Numbered from the stretch's first letter, positions 1 through 6,613 are shown. The stretch: 12,281 bases of DNA from Rickettsiales bacterium (GCA_002690875.1 NZGH01000043.1:1-12281), one strand, 5' to 3'. A program made the numbers and translations. Notes: generated by a model not told the origin, from the sequence alone.

Positions 1-236
1 GAAATGTAGTTGAGATATTAAAAAAATTGGGAATTAATACATTAGCAACCGTGAATGTTTTAGATGATCCAGATGTAAGACAAGGAATCAAAGATTTTTC
101 TAATTGGCCAACGGTCCCACAGTTATACATCAATGGGGATTTTATTGGAGGAGCTGATATCATTTCTGAAATGTTTGAGAGCGGTGAACTTAAAGATTTG
201 TTAGTCGAAAACAAATTATTGGTGCCGACTATCTGA
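1..236 (+). CDS. grxD: Monothiol glutaredoxin, Grx4 family (3' part only)
   Basis: The reading frame is open from base 3 to the stop at 234-236 and continues off the left edge, so only the C-terminal ~77 residues are present. The segment [20 protein letters not shown] is characteristic of Grx4/GrxD: the TVP cis-proline loop that binds glutathione and the GG-x-D-I turn. The CGFS active site lies outside the window. In this family the protein is a cytoplasmic Fe-S cluster carrier. The last codons (LVPTI and stop) lie inside the minus-strand tRNA-Thr fragment at 220-264, so the gene and that tRNA overlap tail to tail. Whether this C-terminus is native or was set by the rearrangement here cannot be told from the window. 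Confidence 0.88.
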   Translation, partial: NVVEILKKLGINTLATVNVLDDPDVRQGIKDFSNWPTVPQLYINGDFIGGADIISEMFESGELKDLLVENKLLVPTI

Positions 237-264
237 TTTGAACAGATGACCTACCGCTTACAAG
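220..264 (-). pseudogene. tRNA-Thr(TGT) 3' half, probable attachment-site junction
   Basis: Read on the minus strand, this holds the anticodon loop CTTGTAA (264-258), the 3' anticodon-stem strand GCGGT, variable loop AGGTC, a perfect T-arm (ATCTG, TTCAAAT, CAGAT), acceptor strand AGTCGGC, discriminator A and an encoded CCA (222-220). There is no 5' half upstream on this strand: beyond 264 the sequence leaves the tRNA. The acceptor and anticodon stems pair fully (one G-U) with the fragment at 381-417, so both come from one tRNA-Thr(TGT). The break is at the edge of the anticodon loop, as expected for a tyrosine recombinase using the tRNA as attB. The fragment overlaps the end of the glutaredoxin gene. 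Confidence 0.85.
258..264 (-). other. Putative attachment core CTTGTAA (junction 1)
   Basis: CTTGTAA is the only stretch shared continuously by the two tRNA half-genes at their break points (264-258 minus; 411-417 plus). Seven base pairs is a usual overlap length for tyrosine recombinases, and in the reconstructed tRNA the core is flanked by the inverted stem arms ACCGC and GCGGT, a normal core-site layout. The strand-exchange positions are inferred. Confidence 0.6.
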
Positions 265-273
265 AAAACAGTT

Positions 274-311
274 CTACTCTAAAATGGTTATAGGTAAAGG
301 GTTTAGAGTAG
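274..311. repeat. 10-bp perfect inverted repeat next to junction 1
   Basis: CTACTCTAAA (274-283) and TTTAGAGTAG (302-311) are perfect inverted arms separated by 18 nt. The repeat lies about 10 nt inside the tRNA 3'-half junction, in what should be the element end. It could be a recombination accessory site or a terminator for the glutaredoxin transcript (an AT-rich run with five Ts follows). The sequence does not decide between these. Confidence 0.5.
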
Positions 312-324
312 GCATAATATTTTT

Positions 325-340
325 GTGAACGATATGTGAA
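325..340 (+). repeat. 16-bp element-end motif, copy 1 (possible integrase arm site)
   Basis: GTGAACGATATGTGAA matches the minus strand of 487-502 (GTGAACGATTTGTGAA) at 15 of 16 positions. The motif is 60 bp from the CTTGTAA core of the tRNA 3' half. Relative to the tRNA sense direction, both copies point the same way, one on each side of the reconstructed attP core. This is the pattern expected of integrase or accessory arm-type sites; the function is inferred. Confidence 0.55.
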
Positions 341-380
341 AAAAACTAATTCAAAACATTTAAAGATTATTAAGTGATTA

Positions 381-417
381 GCCGGCTTAGCTCAGTGGTA
401 GAGCAACCGCCTTGTAA
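381..417 (+). pseudogene. tRNA-Thr(TGT) 5' half, probable attachment-site junction
   Basis: Acceptor strand GCCGGCT (381-387), TA, D-arm GCTC-AGTGGTA-GAGC (390-404), A, anticodon-stem strand ACCGC (406-410) and loop CTTGTAA with anticodon TGT (413-415) are all canonical. The expected GCGGT strand is replaced by AGTAT, so the gene is cut right after the anticodon loop. Its complement is the fragment at 220-264 on the other strand; together they give a cloverleaf with a single G-U in the acceptor stem. It is truncated as it stands and should not yield a functional tRNA alone. Confidence 0.88.
411..417 (+). other. Putative attachment core CTTGTAA (junction 2)
   Basis: This is the second copy of the 7-bp core, at the boundary between the tRNA 5' half and the DNA leading to the integrase gene. 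Integrase-proximal placement next to a tRNA half fits an integrated element end. A small inverted repeat, AAGTTAT (438-444) with ATAACTT (453-459), lies just inside. Confidence 0.6.
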
Positions 418-486
418 AGTATTTACCAGCATTATAAAAGTTATATAAATCAATAACTTACAGTTTTCAAATAGATAAATTACCGA

Positions 487-502
487 TTCACAAATCGTTC
501 AC
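487..502 (-). repeat. 16-bp element-end motif, copy 2, overlapping the integrase promoter
   Basis: Read on the minus strand this is GTGAACGATTTGTGAA, the near-identical partner of 325-340. It starts 69 bp from the junction-2 core and covers the -35 box and part of the spacer of the candidate integrase promoter. Binding of integrase or another element protein here could therefore also control int transcription (inference). Confidence 0.55.
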
Positions 503-515
503 ATTTTTGTATAAT
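487..515 (+). promoter_or_regulatory. Candidate sigma70 promoter of the integrase gene
   Basis: TTCACA (487-492) and a consensus TATAAT (510-515) are separated by exactly 17 nt, pointing at the integrase start at 577. Transcription would begin near 522, giving a leader of about 55 nt that contains the 18-bp palindrome at 532-549. Confidence 0.6.
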
Positions 516-531
516 CCAAATTAGCACATTA

Positions 532-549
532 CTTTGCTATTTAGCAAAG
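532..549. repeat. 18-bp palindrome, copy 1 (integrase leader)
   Basis: CTTTGCTATTTAGCAAAG has perfect 8-bp arms (CTTTGCTA / TAGCAAAG) around a TT centre. It lies between the predicted int transcription start and the ATG, where it could be a repressor operator or an RNA hairpin. Further copies are at 6257-6272 (last two bases changed) and 6614-6631. Confidence 0.65.
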
Positions 550-576
550 AAAACTGAGTACCTAATTGGTTGCAAA

Positions 577-1848
577 ATGGATAAAAAATACGAGATAAAC
601 CAAAAATCATTGCAGAACGGACAGATAGTCCTCTATCAAAGACCTAATGCAAAGAAACCGAAATGGCAGTGCAGACTATCATTTCCTCAAAAGAGTGGTT
701 TCACACGCATGACAACAGGGCTTACAGATGAAATAGATGCCATAGCATTTGCAAAAGAAAAGTGGTTCGAGTTTTATGCGAGGTTAAAAAACAACGAATC
801 AATAGAAACGAAATCAAAAAAGATTATTACAGCTGTTCAACACTATATTAAAAATCTAGAAGATACAGGTCGTGTAAGCAATTTAAGAATTGAAGAAGAG
901 AAAAGATTTTTAGAAACATACTTCTGCACTTTTATGAAAGATAAAAAATTAAGTGATGTAACTAAAGGAGTTGTAAATCAGTTTGTTGATTGGCGAGTAA
1001 AAAATTATAAGAAAATAAAATATAAGAATTTCAACGTATCAAAAAAACCAAGTGAGAATTACATGAGAAAAAATGTTCTCACTATTCGCAAGTTTTATAA
1101 TTGGTGTACTGATCAAGGTTGGTGTAAAGAGATCAGAGATTGGGATCTGCCTAAGCAAAAGATAAACAGACGACCACATTTTGATGATAAAGATTATTTA
1201 CGATTATCAAGAAACCTCAGAGAGTGGGAAAAACAAGGGAATACCTCTGAAGGTGGCTACAAATGGAGAGAAAGATTTGTTCTAAGAAACTATGTTTTGA
1301 TATTAGCAAATACTGGATTACGATCTGGTGAGGCTAGAAATCTAAAGTGGAAAGATATTAATTCTCAAGAGAGATTACAAGATGGAAAAGTTGTAAAAGA
1401 TATTTTATTAAATGTTGATGGTAAAACTGGTTCAAGACAAGTAGTTGCTAATCCAAATGTCAAAGTCCCATTAGAAAATCTATATCGCAATAGAGAAAAA
1501 GAATTGAATAAAAGACCAAGCAATACAGAACCAGTATTTGCTAATCGTAATGGTGAAGAAATAAAAAGTTTCAAGAAGGGTTTTGAAAGTTTATTGAATG
1601 AATATGATTTACTGCACGATAGTAAAGGCGATAAAAGAACCATATATTCACTAAGACACACTTATGCAACTTATAGAATCAATGAAGGTGTTTCAATAAC
1701 AGATTTAAGTAACAACATGGGTACGAGTGTGAAGATGATAGAACAACATTATTATCATGCACTCAATGCCAGAAGAGCAGAAGAAATAACCAAGATGAAA
1801 AATACAAAAAATAAACAAATAGTAGAAGAAGATTTACCTTGGTTTTAG
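577..1848 (+). CDS. int: Tyrosine recombinase/phage-type integrase
   Basis: This is a site-specific tyrosine recombinase of 423 aa, normal for tRNA-targeting integrases. An N-terminal arm-type region (~1-75) and a SAM-like core-binding domain (~80-190, with FYNWCTDQGW) precede the catalytic domain (~200-400). Visible active-site elements are TGLRSGEARNLKW (Arg249), GKTG (Lys283), YSLRHTYAT (Arg360, with Tyr357 in place of the first His) and IEQHYYHA (nucleophile most likely Tyr392). The usual LGH histidine is Thr383 in MGTS. No strong Shine-Dalgarno precedes the ATG; the frame and the promoter at 487-515 support this start. It lies just inside the tRNA-Thr junction, as expected for an integrase, and 19 bp before an intact tRNA-Thr. 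It probably catalyses exchange at the CTTGTAA core. Confidence 0.95.
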   Translation: MDKKYEINQKSLQNGQIVLYQRPNAKKPKWQCRLSFPQKSGFTRMTTGLTDEIDAIAFAKEKWFEFYARLKNNESIETKSKKIITAVQHYIKNLEDTGRVSNLRIEEEKRFLETYFCTFMKDKKLSDVTKGVVNQFVDWRVKNYKKIKYKNFNVSKKPSENYMRKNVLTIRKFYNWCTDQGWCKEIRDWDLPKQKINRRPHFDDKDYLRLSRNLREWEKQGNTSEGGYKWRERFVLRNYVLILANTGLRSGEARNLKWKDINSQERLQDGKVVKDILLNVDGKTGSRQVVANPNVKVPLENLYRNREKELNKRPSNTEPVFANRNGEEIKSFKKGFESLLNEYDLLHDSKGDKRTIYSLRHTYATYRINEGVSITDLSNNMGTSVKMIEQHYYHALNARRAEEITKMKNTKNKQIVEEDLPWF

Positions 1849-1867
1849 TTTATAATATTTTCTGCGT

Positions 1868-1944
1868 GCCCGATTAGCTCAGGGGTTTAGAGCAGCCGCC
1901 TTGTAAGCGGCAGGTCGTCAGTTCGAATCCGACATCGGGCACCA
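1868..1944 (+). tRNA. tRNA-Thr(TGT), element-borne, CCA encoded
   Basis: The cloverleaf is complete: acceptor GCCCGAT/ATCGGGC (perfect), D-arm GCTC/GAGC with a 9-nt loop, anticodon arm GCCGC-CTTGTAA-GCGGC (perfect, anticodon TGT at 1902-1904), variable AGGTC, T-arm GTCAG-TTCGAAT-CCGAC, discriminator A1941 and CCA. The only defect is an A-C mismatch in the T-stem (1920/1930). TATAAT at 1851-1856 is well placed as its own -10 box. The acceptor, D-loop, anticodon-stem and T-stem sequences differ from the split tRNA-Thr at 220-264/381-417, so it is not a recent copy of it. Its probable role is to supply the tRNA that the element destroys by inserting into the anticodon loop. Confidence 0.93.
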
Positions 1945-2063
1945 CTTAATTTATACTGTGCGAACTCACCAGACACTCTTAAAAGTGGGTTCAAATAGAA
2001 ACCAATAACTTTGCATATGTTCATGATAAAAATGGCCTACAAAGTCTGTGAGATGAATTAAAA

Positions 2064-2297
2064 ATGCTCACAAATACAGACTTAATTCATATACTTTACG
2101 AGAAACTTGGAAAAAAACATTCTCAAAAAGATTTAGAACAAATTGTTGAAGCTGTATTTGAAGAAATAACAACTCAAATAAAAAATGGTGAAGAAATACA
2201 CTTAACAGATTTTGGCACTTTAGCACTTTCAAAAAATACATTGAAACAAGTTGCAAAAGTTAATTTGAAAAAATCTACTGGCAAAAAATTCAAATGA
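2064..2297 (+). CDS. HU/IHF-like DNA-binding protein lacking the beta arms
   Basis: Residues 1-52 match the HU/IHF dimerisation core: NTDLIHILYEKLG, two helices, and the signature IHLTDFGTLAL (HU: VQLVGFGTFKV). The protein is 77 aa against ~90 for HU. The flexible beta-ribbon arm with its RNPQTG tip, which intercalates DNA, appears to be missing: the chain goes from the FGT strand through a short lysine-rich link to the HU-like end KVNLKKSTGKKFK. It may bind DNA by charge or act as a dimerisation partner (inference). The start has only a weak ribosome site. Its stop overlaps the next start (ATGA, 2294-2297), so it heads the 2064-6235 operon. Confidence 0.75.
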   Translation: MLTNTDLIHILYEKLGKKHSQKDLEQIVEAVFEEITTQIKNGEEIHLTDFGTLALSKNTLKQVAKVNLKKSTGKKFK

Positions 2298-3766
2298 AAA
2301 TTGTTGCTTCAAAAGAAGAACAATATCAAAAATGGATTAAAAATAATCCATTAAAAAAATTCACGCAAAGACAAAAAGATGAACAAGACTTCAAGCTTGA
2401 AAAAGAGATTGAAAAAGAATTACGATTTCTAGATAAACTCACGATCGAGGAATACAATCTCACATTAAAGTGGGAAGAGGTAAATGATTATTGTAAAAAT
2501 CTTGAAGCAAAGAATAATTATGGCCTAGTAAAAAGAGCAAAAGATAAAATGTGGAAAGTACAAGGTCGTTCTGATTTTAGAAAGATACAGCCAGAGTTAA
2601 TTTTAATTACTGATGATAGTGATGATTTTGAAATAGAAGAAACAAATTATTTTGGTGAGAAAAAATTTAGCACTTATGAAAACAATGAAGATAATAAAGA
2701 ATTATGGGAATGTTATAGAGTTTTAATAGCAAGTCATGCTCATAGTGGTGTGATTGGAAGAAGTTTGAAATATATGGTGCGAGATAAGATCACACAATCT
2801 TATTTAGGTATTATTTGTATTGCTGGATCATTTCATAATCTCACAGTAACAAATCCATATTTGTTTTTTGATAAAACAAAAGAACTATCAAATAGAAATC
2901 GTGATTTGAGTTGGCACTATTATGATCTAGCTCCAACTCATTGTGGTATTGGACAAACAATAATACCAACACAACCTTTTGGATATACATTTAATGGTGG
3001 AAAATTACTTGCACTATTATGCCTATCAGACCAAGTGCAAAAAGATTGGAAAAGAAGATATAGAAATCCACTTGTTTCAATGGAAACCACAGCTCTGTAT
3101 GGAGAAAAAAAACAATCACAATATGATGGTCTAAGACCATATTGGAATGCTGTTGGTAATACAAGTGGAAATACAACATTACTTCCACGAAAATCAGTTG
3201 AAGAAAAAATGATGCAATGGCACAGATTAAGATTTCCTCAAGATCATTTTTCAGCAATGGTTTACAAACTACCAAATGGTCAAGATGCTAAAAGAGAAAA
3301 AAGAGGTTACATAATTGAAAAAGTTTACAAATATTTTGCTAAAAATAATAAGCAAATTAAAACTTATAAAAGAGAGGGTTCTGGTTATCAAAGAAAAGGT
3401 TATGTTTCTCCATTGTATGTGAATACTAGAGAATTTCTGCTAAATCAAATAACTGAAAATGAACTGATAAGAAACTACGATTACTCAGTTAAAACATTAA
3501 CTGACTTTTGGAAGTTTGGTTACAAAGGCGATAGTAGAAAAGAAAAACCAAATCAGAAAATTATGAGAATGATTAAATCTGATTATAAAAGGAAAAGTAG
3601 TTTAGAAAGTCAATCAACGGCCAAAACAAGATTGAACTATACAGTTGATAAATTAAGACAAGTAAGAATTGTTAATAAGATTAGTTGGCATGAAAAAATG
3701 TACAAGGAATCAAAACAAAAAGTATTTGATCTATATGCAGATAAACTTAAAGAAGGAAGATTATGA
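2294..3766 (+). CDS. Large protein with a DUF4338/DruA-like core (tentative)
   Basis: The protein has 490 aa and no signal peptide or membrane segment. Residues ~1-90 are charged and helical. A conserved-looking core (~138-300) contains SHAHSGVIGRSLKYMV, SYLGIICIAGS, a PTHCGIGQTIIPTQPFGYTF stretch, GGKLLALLCLS, then METTALYG and WNAVGNTSGNT. The order (strand with LG, helix ending before a W-rich segment, E-T-x-x-x-G, then YW/G-T-x-G) recalls DUF4338, the domain of the Druantia defence protein DruA. I make this link from remembered pattern only. The C-terminal ~150 residues are very basic, suggesting nucleic-acid binding. It overlaps its neighbours by ATGA at both ends, so it is translationally coupled. 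It could equally be an uncharacterised replication or packaging protein. Confidence 0.45.
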   Translation: MKIVASKEEQYQKWIKNNPLKKFTQRQKDEQDFKLEKEIEKELRFLDKLTIEEYNLTLKWEEVNDYCKNLEAKNNYGLVKRAKDKMWKVQGRSDFRKIQPELILITDDSDDFEIEETNYFGEKKFSTYENNEDNKELWECYRVLIASHAHSGVIGRSLKYMVRDKITQSYLGIICIAGSFHNLTVTNPYLFFDKTKELSNRNRDLSWHYYDLAPTHCGIGQTIIPTQPFGYTFNGGKLLALLCLSDQVQKDWKRRYRNPLVSMETTALYGEKKQSQYDGLRPYWNAVGNTSGNTTLLPRKSVEEKMMQWHRLRFPQDHFSAMVYKLPNGQDAKREKRGYIIEKVYKYFAKNNKQIKTYKREGSGYQRKGYVSPLYVNTREFLLNQITENELIRNYDYSVKTLTDFWKFGYKGDSRKEKPNQKIMRMIKSDYKRKSSLESQSTAKTRLNYTVDKLRQVRIVNKISWHEKMYKESKQKVFDLYADKLKEGRL

Positions 3767-4470
3767 ACGAATCAGCACAAAATAATCTTATAACAGTAAA
3801 TGTAAATGAAAACATTGATGTTGAAAATTTATCAAAAGTTATTTCAAACGATAATGATGATGCGATTGAACAAGCCACTATTGAAGTTTCAAACCAAATT
3901 GCATTTACATGGGCAAGAACTGTAAACACCATGCTGATTGTTGCAAAACAAATATCAGATATAAAAGATATTGATTTCAAATTCTATAAAAGAGTTACAG
4001 CTAAACTTATTGAAACTGGAGTATTCAGAAACGGATCTACTATTTCTAGATTTGCAAATATTGGTAAACGATATGAATTATTAAAAAATTATAATAAGCA
4101 ATTACCAGTTTCATATCATTCACTCAATGAAATGGTTACTCATTATGAAAGCGATAATGAATTAAAAAAGATTTTAGATAGAGGTGTTATTGATAGTGAA
4201 ACAACACTAGATGAAATTAAGGCCATGAAGAAAGGTACTACTGTTAAAAAGCAACCAAATACTATTTCACAAACAGTACAAGTGATTGATGAAAATTTAT
4301 CAATTAAGATTTCGTTTCCAGAAAGTATCATTGAGAATAGATCCCAAGATATAAATGAAGAAATTAAAAAGTTTGAATCTATCTTGAGAAAGAGAAGATT
4401 AAAAGCAAAAGTAGATTTAGTAGGTGCCTTACGCAAGGAAGTAGAAGGTTTAAATAAATTGAATAGCTAA
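3763..4470 (+). CDS. Putative helix-turn-helix DNA-binding protein, DUF3102-like (tentative)
   Basis: The protein has 235 aa, mostly helical, with an acidic N-terminus and a basic C-terminus. Residues ~74-124 (FYKRVTAKLIETGVF, GSTISRFANIGKR, LLKNYNKQLPVSYHSLNEM) follow the pattern seen in DUF3102 and several plasmid/phage DNA-binding proteins: an HTH with S-T-I/A, then an LP-x-S-x-x-x-L-x-E-L/M element. The end (residues ~188-235) is likely coiled coil. It is coupled to the preceding gene by an ATGA overlap and lies 5 bp before the next. It may regulate the element or take part in partition or replication; the palindrome CTTTGCTATTTAGCAAAG is a possible target. The function is not established. 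Confidence 0.5.
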   Translation: MNESAQNNLITVNVNENIDVENLSKVISNDNDDAIEQATIEVSNQIAFTWARTVNTMLIVAKQISDIKDIDFKFYKRVTAKLIETGVFRNGSTISRFANIGKRYELLKNYNKQLPVSYHSLNEMVTHYESDNELKKILDRGVIDSETTLDEIKAMKKGTTVKKQPNTISQTVQVIDENLSIKISFPESIIENRSQDINEEIKKFESILRKRRLKAKVDLVGALRKEVEGLNKLNS

Positions 4471-4475
4471 TCAAA

Positions 4476-5756
4476 ATGATTGATTACGAAACTTATATCA
4501 ATAGAAATTATAAAAATCTTGGCGATAGATTTCTCTTAACAAAAGAAAATCAATTGTATGGTTTCTATATTGATGATGAAAATTTACGAACAAAGACAAG
4601 CCTTATAAATGACAAGAAGCAAAATTTTTTTATAGAAAGATCAAAGAACCAAATCAAACCAGGTACTAAAGAATCTAATGATCTTTATAACAGAATAAAA
4701 ACAAATGAAAGTAATACTCAACTCGTAACTGGATTTGAAATTGATGCTGATTGGATTGAGGCCATACAAGATACTGCCAAACTTTATAATTCAACTCATA
4801 TAAGATTCTTCAACGATAATGGAAGTGTTCGAGTCAATCTATTTGATTATCGTCAATACAGAACTGACATCATTACATTAAAAGAACAGAAATTAGTTGT
4901 TGCCACAGAATTATTACCAGCTCGCACTAATGATGAATTTTCTTGTTCTATACTTGCACGATCATTTAGTAAATTACAAAGATTAAATTATGATGTAACA
5001 GTATCAAGCAGATTTATATTATTAGAATCCACAAATTCTGAAAGATTTGATATTGAATACTGCTTATCAACTCAACCTATTGTTGAACCAATACTAGAAT
5101 TTGAACATGATAGTTTGAAAGAAAATGTTTCTCTGCTTTACAGCTGGAACAATGATGATAGTCATAGGCATATCGCACTCAAAGAATTGGCTGATGAAGA
5201 AGTAGAAATAAAACCTGATGATGTAAAACTTAAATGGATTAAAAAATACTATTCAGAAATCATACCTAGAGTAATAGAAGAACAAACGAAAAGAACAGCT
5301 AGTGAAACAAGACAAAAACTAAAACATAAAAAAGAGTTTGCAAAGTCAAAAGATACAGAGTTAAAAAAGAAGTTAAAAAAGCAGATTGACAAAATAGAAA
5401 AGTATTCACCAAAAATAAAAGGCCTCATCAAAGAATTAAAAGATGAATACGAACAATATAAAGTGGCCTGTAATAAGGGTAATGAACAGAAAATAATTCA
5501 GAAGTTATACGATCAAAGAAGAAATATTGAAGGCATGATCCACAAAGAAGTTAAAAAGAGAACAGCTGAGAAATATAAAGAAGAAAAAGGTGATGTAATG
5601 ATTACCTTTCTCACACATAAAAATTCAAAAGAAAAATATATGCTTATTAAGAGAAAGAATAATCACATCTTAATTAAGAACAAAGATATTACTAGTCGAT
5701 TTCAGAATAAAACTACTGATGAAGTAAAGCTTTTATTATCTAAGAATTTTCAATAA
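4476..5756 (+). CDS. 426-aa protein with sliding-clamp-like region and coiled coil (tentative)
   Basis: No function is recognised with certainty. Residues ~86-200 alternate strands and two helices in the order of one domain of a T4 gp45/PCNA-type clamp: FEIDADWIEAIQDTAKLY (helix), THIRFFNDNGSVRVNLFDY (hairpin with D-N-G turn), a strand, then DEFSCSILARSFSKL (helix), YDVTVSSRFILLES, FDIEYCLST. Only one such domain is evident, not the two of gp45. Residues ~265-370 are Lys/Glu-rich, long-helical and probably coiled coil. A small beta-rich tail (~379-426) repeats KEKYMLIKRKNNHILIKNKD. A structural protein or nucleic-acid-binding scaffold is an alternative. It is the fourth gene of the operon. 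Confidence 0.4.
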   Translation: MIDYETYINRNYKNLGDRFLLTKENQLYGFYIDDENLRTKTSLINDKKQNFFIERSKNQIKPGTKESNDLYNRIKTNESNTQLVTGFEIDADWIEAIQDTAKLYNSTHIRFFNDNGSVRVNLFDYRQYRTDIITLKEQKLVVATELLPARTNDEFSCSILARSFSKLQRLNYDVTVSSRFILLESTNSERFDIEYCLSTQPIVEPILEFEHDSLKENVSLLYSWNNDDSHRHIALKELADEEVEIKPDDVKLKWIKKYYSEIIPRVIEEQTKRTASETRQKLKHKKEFAKSKDTELKKKLKKQIDKIEKYSPKIKGLIKELKDEYEQYKVACNKGNEQKIIQKLYDQRRNIEGMIHKEVKKRTAEKYKEEKGDVMITFLTHKNSKEKYMLIKRKNNHILIKNKDITSRFQNKTTDEVKLLLSKNFQ

Positions 5757-5764
5757 TCAAATAA

Positions 5765-6235
5765 ATGCTAAAAATAAATAAATTAATTTCAAAAATTGAA
5801 TCTGAACAAACTAGAGTTCATGAAAATGAAGTGATTGAAGTTTTAAATACTAAGTATGAGTTGAAAGACATTGACTATGCTCTCAAAGTAAAAGAAAAAA
5901 AATTCTTGGTTATGGCAATTGTTTTTACAATAACTGCAATTTTCTCTTTTTTTAATATCCCTTGGGGTGAAATAAGTTTAACAACTTTTCTTGAATTACT
6001 TAGTGATTTTAGTTTTGAAGGTTTATTTATTTTTGGTCTGACTTTCTTCTTTGCTGCTATCGCATCATTGAGTTTAGGGCTTCTAATAGTATTGGTTATT
6101 TTTATTATGATAATTCCAACTTTCAGTAATTATTCAATTACATTAAAAATTCTTAATGATTTTGATTCAATGATGGCAAAAAAATCTGGCTTTTATAAAA
6201 AAATGATGGACGATAAAACAAAAGGCAAAATTTAA
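5765..6235 (+). CDS. Small membrane protein of unknown function
   Basis: The protein has 156 aa with an amphipathic, probably cytoplasmic N-terminus (1-45) and about three membrane segments (~47-66, 84-103, 104-120; the last two form one long hydrophobic stretch). A basic C-terminal tail ends KKMMDDKTKGKI. No enzyme motif or signal peptide is seen. It follows the clamp-like gene by 8 bp and is the last gene of the 2064-6235 operon. The family is not recognised. Confidence 0.6.
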   Translation: MLKINKLISKIESEQTRVHENEVIEVLNTKYELKDIDYALKVKEKKFLVMAIVFTITAIFSFFNIPWGEISLTTFLELLSDFSFEGLFIFGLTFFFAAIASLSLGLLIVLVIFIMIIPTFSNYSITLKILNDFDSMMAKKSGFYKKMMDDKTKGKI

Positions 6236-6244
6236 CTGATTCAA

Positions 6245-6272
6245 GGCAAACTTTTACTTTGCTATTTAGCAA
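6245..6272 (+). repeat. 28-bp direct repeat with palindrome, copy A
   Basis: This 28-bp stretch is identical to 6602-6629. It begins GGCAAAC, and its last 16 bases are the palindrome CTTTGCTATTTAGCAA. Here the following bases are CT instead of AG, so the palindrome is shortened to 6-bp arms (TTGCTA/TAGCAA). It lies just after the operon's last stop codon. Confidence 0.75.
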
Positions 6273-6304
6273 CTCACTATTGTCATAATCAGAGTTTGTT
6301 TGTA

Positions 6305-6421
6305 TCACTCCACCTCACTTTCTATTGGTTCTATATCAAGAAGTTTTGTGATGACCTTATATTCTGCTTCTTGTTCTAAGCAGAGAAGGATTGTAAACAC
6401 ATCGTCTTTGTACTTCATCAT
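6305..6421 (-). CDS. Possible 38-aa small protein
   Basis: The ORF begins ATGATG and encodes MMKYKDDVFTILLCLEQEAE, then an acidic helix ending ESEVE. It overlaps the 3' end of the small ORF at 6357-6509 in another frame. The composition looks like a real amphipathic helical protein, but there is no clear Shine-Dalgarno. Translation may depend on the upstream small ORF. Function unknown. Confidence 0.3.
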   Translation of the reverse strand: MMKYKDDVFTILLCLEQEAEYKVITKLLDIEPIESEVE

Positions 6422-6509
6422 ACCGAACGAGTACCGTTACTTCTTTCCCACATTTTTCTCTTTTTTCTAATGTCATCTCGTTGTGATTGTATTTAACTTT
6501 TTTGTTCAT
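6357..6509 (-). CDS. Possible 50-aa small protein with good ribosome site
   Basis: A minus-strand ATG at 6509 is preceded by GGAGATTTTT, a strong Shine-Dalgarno at about 6-nt spacing, better than for most genes nearby. The product begins MNKKVKYNHNEMTLEKREKC and is basic with two cysteines. The longer in-frame extension to 6644 has no such signal and crosses repeats, so the short form is preferred. It is transcribed divergently from the Rep gene and could be a regulator of this region (inference). No family recognised. Confidence 0.4.
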   Translation of the reverse strand: MNKKVKYNHNEMTLEKREKCGKEVTVLVRYDEVQRRCVYNPSLLRTRSRI

Positions 6510-6613
6510 AAAAATCTCCATAAAAGTAATATTAAAAATTAAGTTCAAAGTATAAGGTAACAAATGGAGGAGATTATTGAGGCAAACTTGAAGTGGTTTC
6601 AGGCAAACTTTTA

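Noticed and set aside
220..417. Trans-spliced split tRNA as in some archaea
   Set aside because: The halves lack the pairing leader sequences expected for trans-splicing, an integrase lies next to one half, and an intact tRNA-Thr(TGT) is supplied at 1868-1944. Integration damage explains it better.
1365..1661. Minus-strand ORF of 98 codons within the integrase gene (and similar ORFs at 2991-3275, 3747-3980, 4143-4436)
   Set aside because: They lie wholly or almost wholly opposite strong coding regions, without ribosome sites or recognisable protein features; shadows of the plus-strand genes.
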